64,000 nt of DNA from Leptoclinus maculatus. Taxonomy: Eukaryota; Chordata; Actinopteri; Perciformes; Stichaeidae. This document shows positions 62,578 through 64,000 of this stretch, one piece after another. Location of the stretch: positions 655,501 to 719,500 of the forward strand of contig JAVDOI010000068.1 in NCBI GenBank assembly GCA_032191485.1, written 5' to 3'. The notes under the pieces were generated by a model, which ran no database searches, had not been told where the DNA came from, and saw only the letters and a program-made list of their open reading frames with translations. The translations under genes were made by a program, and so were the position numbers. Each line of letters starts with the position of its first letter. Position 1 is the first letter of the stretch.

Positions 62578-64000
62578 CAGAGGGTAGTTCTTAAACTTGT
62601 CGACAGCCACACACACTACCATTGACACTTGAACACTCAAGTACGCACCAGCAGAGCAACACCGTAAATATAGAAATTGTTCGGCGACAGTTGTAGGCTG
62701 ACAGGCAGGACTACACACACACAGACACACAAACCACAGTCTGGCCAGCTGCTATGGGAAGAGAAGAGGTTTTGAATGGGAGCGACAGCTGTGGATTCCT
62801 CGGGATGATGGGGGGGGAGAGAGAGGGAGGGAGAGAGGGAGATAGGGAGATGAGTTGGAGAAGGAATGAGAGAGAGAGAGAGACGAGGAGGGAAGAAAAG
62901 AGGTGGAGCGAGGATCAGTAATGATTTTTTCTCTACAACCAGATTTAGATACTTCAACTTGAGTCTTAACTTTATTTAACTGCAAGAAAAGGGGGCTGGT
63001 TGTTAATACAAAGTATAGAACCTGAACTAAGGCGCTATAGCCTACAACCGTTACACTTTATTTGTATTTATTTTGCCCCACTTATTAGTGAGCCAGGACA
63101 TGCAGGGCCGCTGCTGAGAAAGTCAGGTGACGTAGTATACAAAGAGTGTAAAGAGATGTAAAGTCTTTGTAAAAAAGGCTTTCAAGCAAACACAGGACTT
63201 TCACCCAGGTGACTGCTGTCTGTGTCCCATGTTAAACCAAAAGTCAACGCTGACTTATTTTAACTCACTTTTGTTACACAACTAAAGTACTTTAAGTAAA
63301 GTACTTAGTTAACTAATGCCACCTACATAGAAGAAACGTACTACTTTAACCCAAAACAAGTAGTAAAAATACCTACTTTATGGCCTAAATGGGTTCTGCA
63401 CTGCAGGGGCTTGCTCACTGATGGCTTGTCTTGACGTACATTTGTAGAACACACGTGTTTTTTTTGTTTTCTTTTACAAAATGACTTCTTACACTACGCA
63501 ATATATCAATCACCATCTGATTCAAGAACGACGTGCCCTTTTTTTTTGAAAGTCTAGTGTAACACACGCGGTTCAGTTTGTTGATTCCACATGTGACCAT
63601 GTGATCCTAACTGTCAGACTATTCATAGAGATCCTGAGTTGTGCAAGGCTCGTTTAGCAACTCTGTGCTTTTTGTGTGTGAATACAACCTCACCTCCTGC
63701 ACCTTTCACTTTATTACAGTATTAATCACTTCCATACTGATGAATTCATTGTGCCCTACACTAAACACTGATCGTTATCAACAACATTGAATCAGCATAT
63801 TTCAATAAAATAATTTAAACTCTAGATTTTGTCTTGTTGGTCTCTGTTGAGAAAATGCTGCGGTGACCAAACCCGAAGAACAGATCAGTGTTTTGAACAA
63901 ATGGGAGAAAGTGGGTGTTGTCATGAGCTGCTACACCCAACACGTGTTGAACAGACAAATAAAACAAACGGCGCCTCCTCGACAAACTCAAATGTCATCA
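61776..64000. other. non-coding to the window edge, no exon seen
   Basis: Contains a 66-bp (CA)n at 62512-62577 and (GA)n-rich sequence at about 62815-62885. An open frame at 61963-62265 (100 codons) has no recognised motif and no splice support. No gene called. Confidence 0.5.
62512..62577 (+). repeat. (CA)n microsatellite, about 66 bp
   Basis: Uninterrupted CA run. Confidence 0.97.

Overview
The window looks like nuclear DNA from a teleost fish. It has intron-split vertebrate exons, very dense (CA)n/(TG)n, (CT)n and (TA)n microsatellites, and several interspersed repeats of types common in teleost genomes. The only protein-coding gene I can name is the 3' end of a vitamin D receptor gene (vdr, plus strand). 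Three ligand-binding-domain exons lie at 2818-2969, 3559-3675 and 4569-4822, joined by GT-AG introns with consistent phases and ending in the family's usual C-terminus. The upstream exons lie outside the window. I could not decide between the vdra and vdrb paralogues.

After the vdr stop codon comes a long non-coding stretch. It is read as a 3'UTR that may run to a poly(A) signal at 11837, with earlier candidate signals at 7979, 8057 and 9734. From about 11.9 to 50.6 kb I find no convincing gene. The space holds microsatellites, poly(G)/poly(C) runs, teleost-type repeats (13.66, 20.4, 22.4, 26.7, 30.9 and 31.1 kb) and a direct tandem duplication at 35.1-43.2 kb. The two duplicated units are 35117-38906 and 40113-43172. 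They differ by a (CT)n tract that is about 90 bp in the first unit and about 680 bp in the second, and by an inverted-repeat element present only in the first. A frameshifted Gypsy-type integrase remnant on the minus strand abuts the second unit exactly at its left edge.

Around 50.6-52.6 kb the sequence looks like the 5' end of a second plus-strand gene: paired CCAAT boxes, an untranslated first exon ending in a good donor at 51224, and a 69-bp second exon at 52509-52577. I cannot name this gene. The rest, to 64 kb, would be its first introns or flank, with more repeats. These include a LINE 3' tail inside an older repeat at 61.56 kb and a 22-bp minisatellite that appears to have grown inside a copy of the same repeat at 58.26 kb.

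No RNA genes, CRISPR arrays or operons were found. All repeat assignments are by eye, without a library search.
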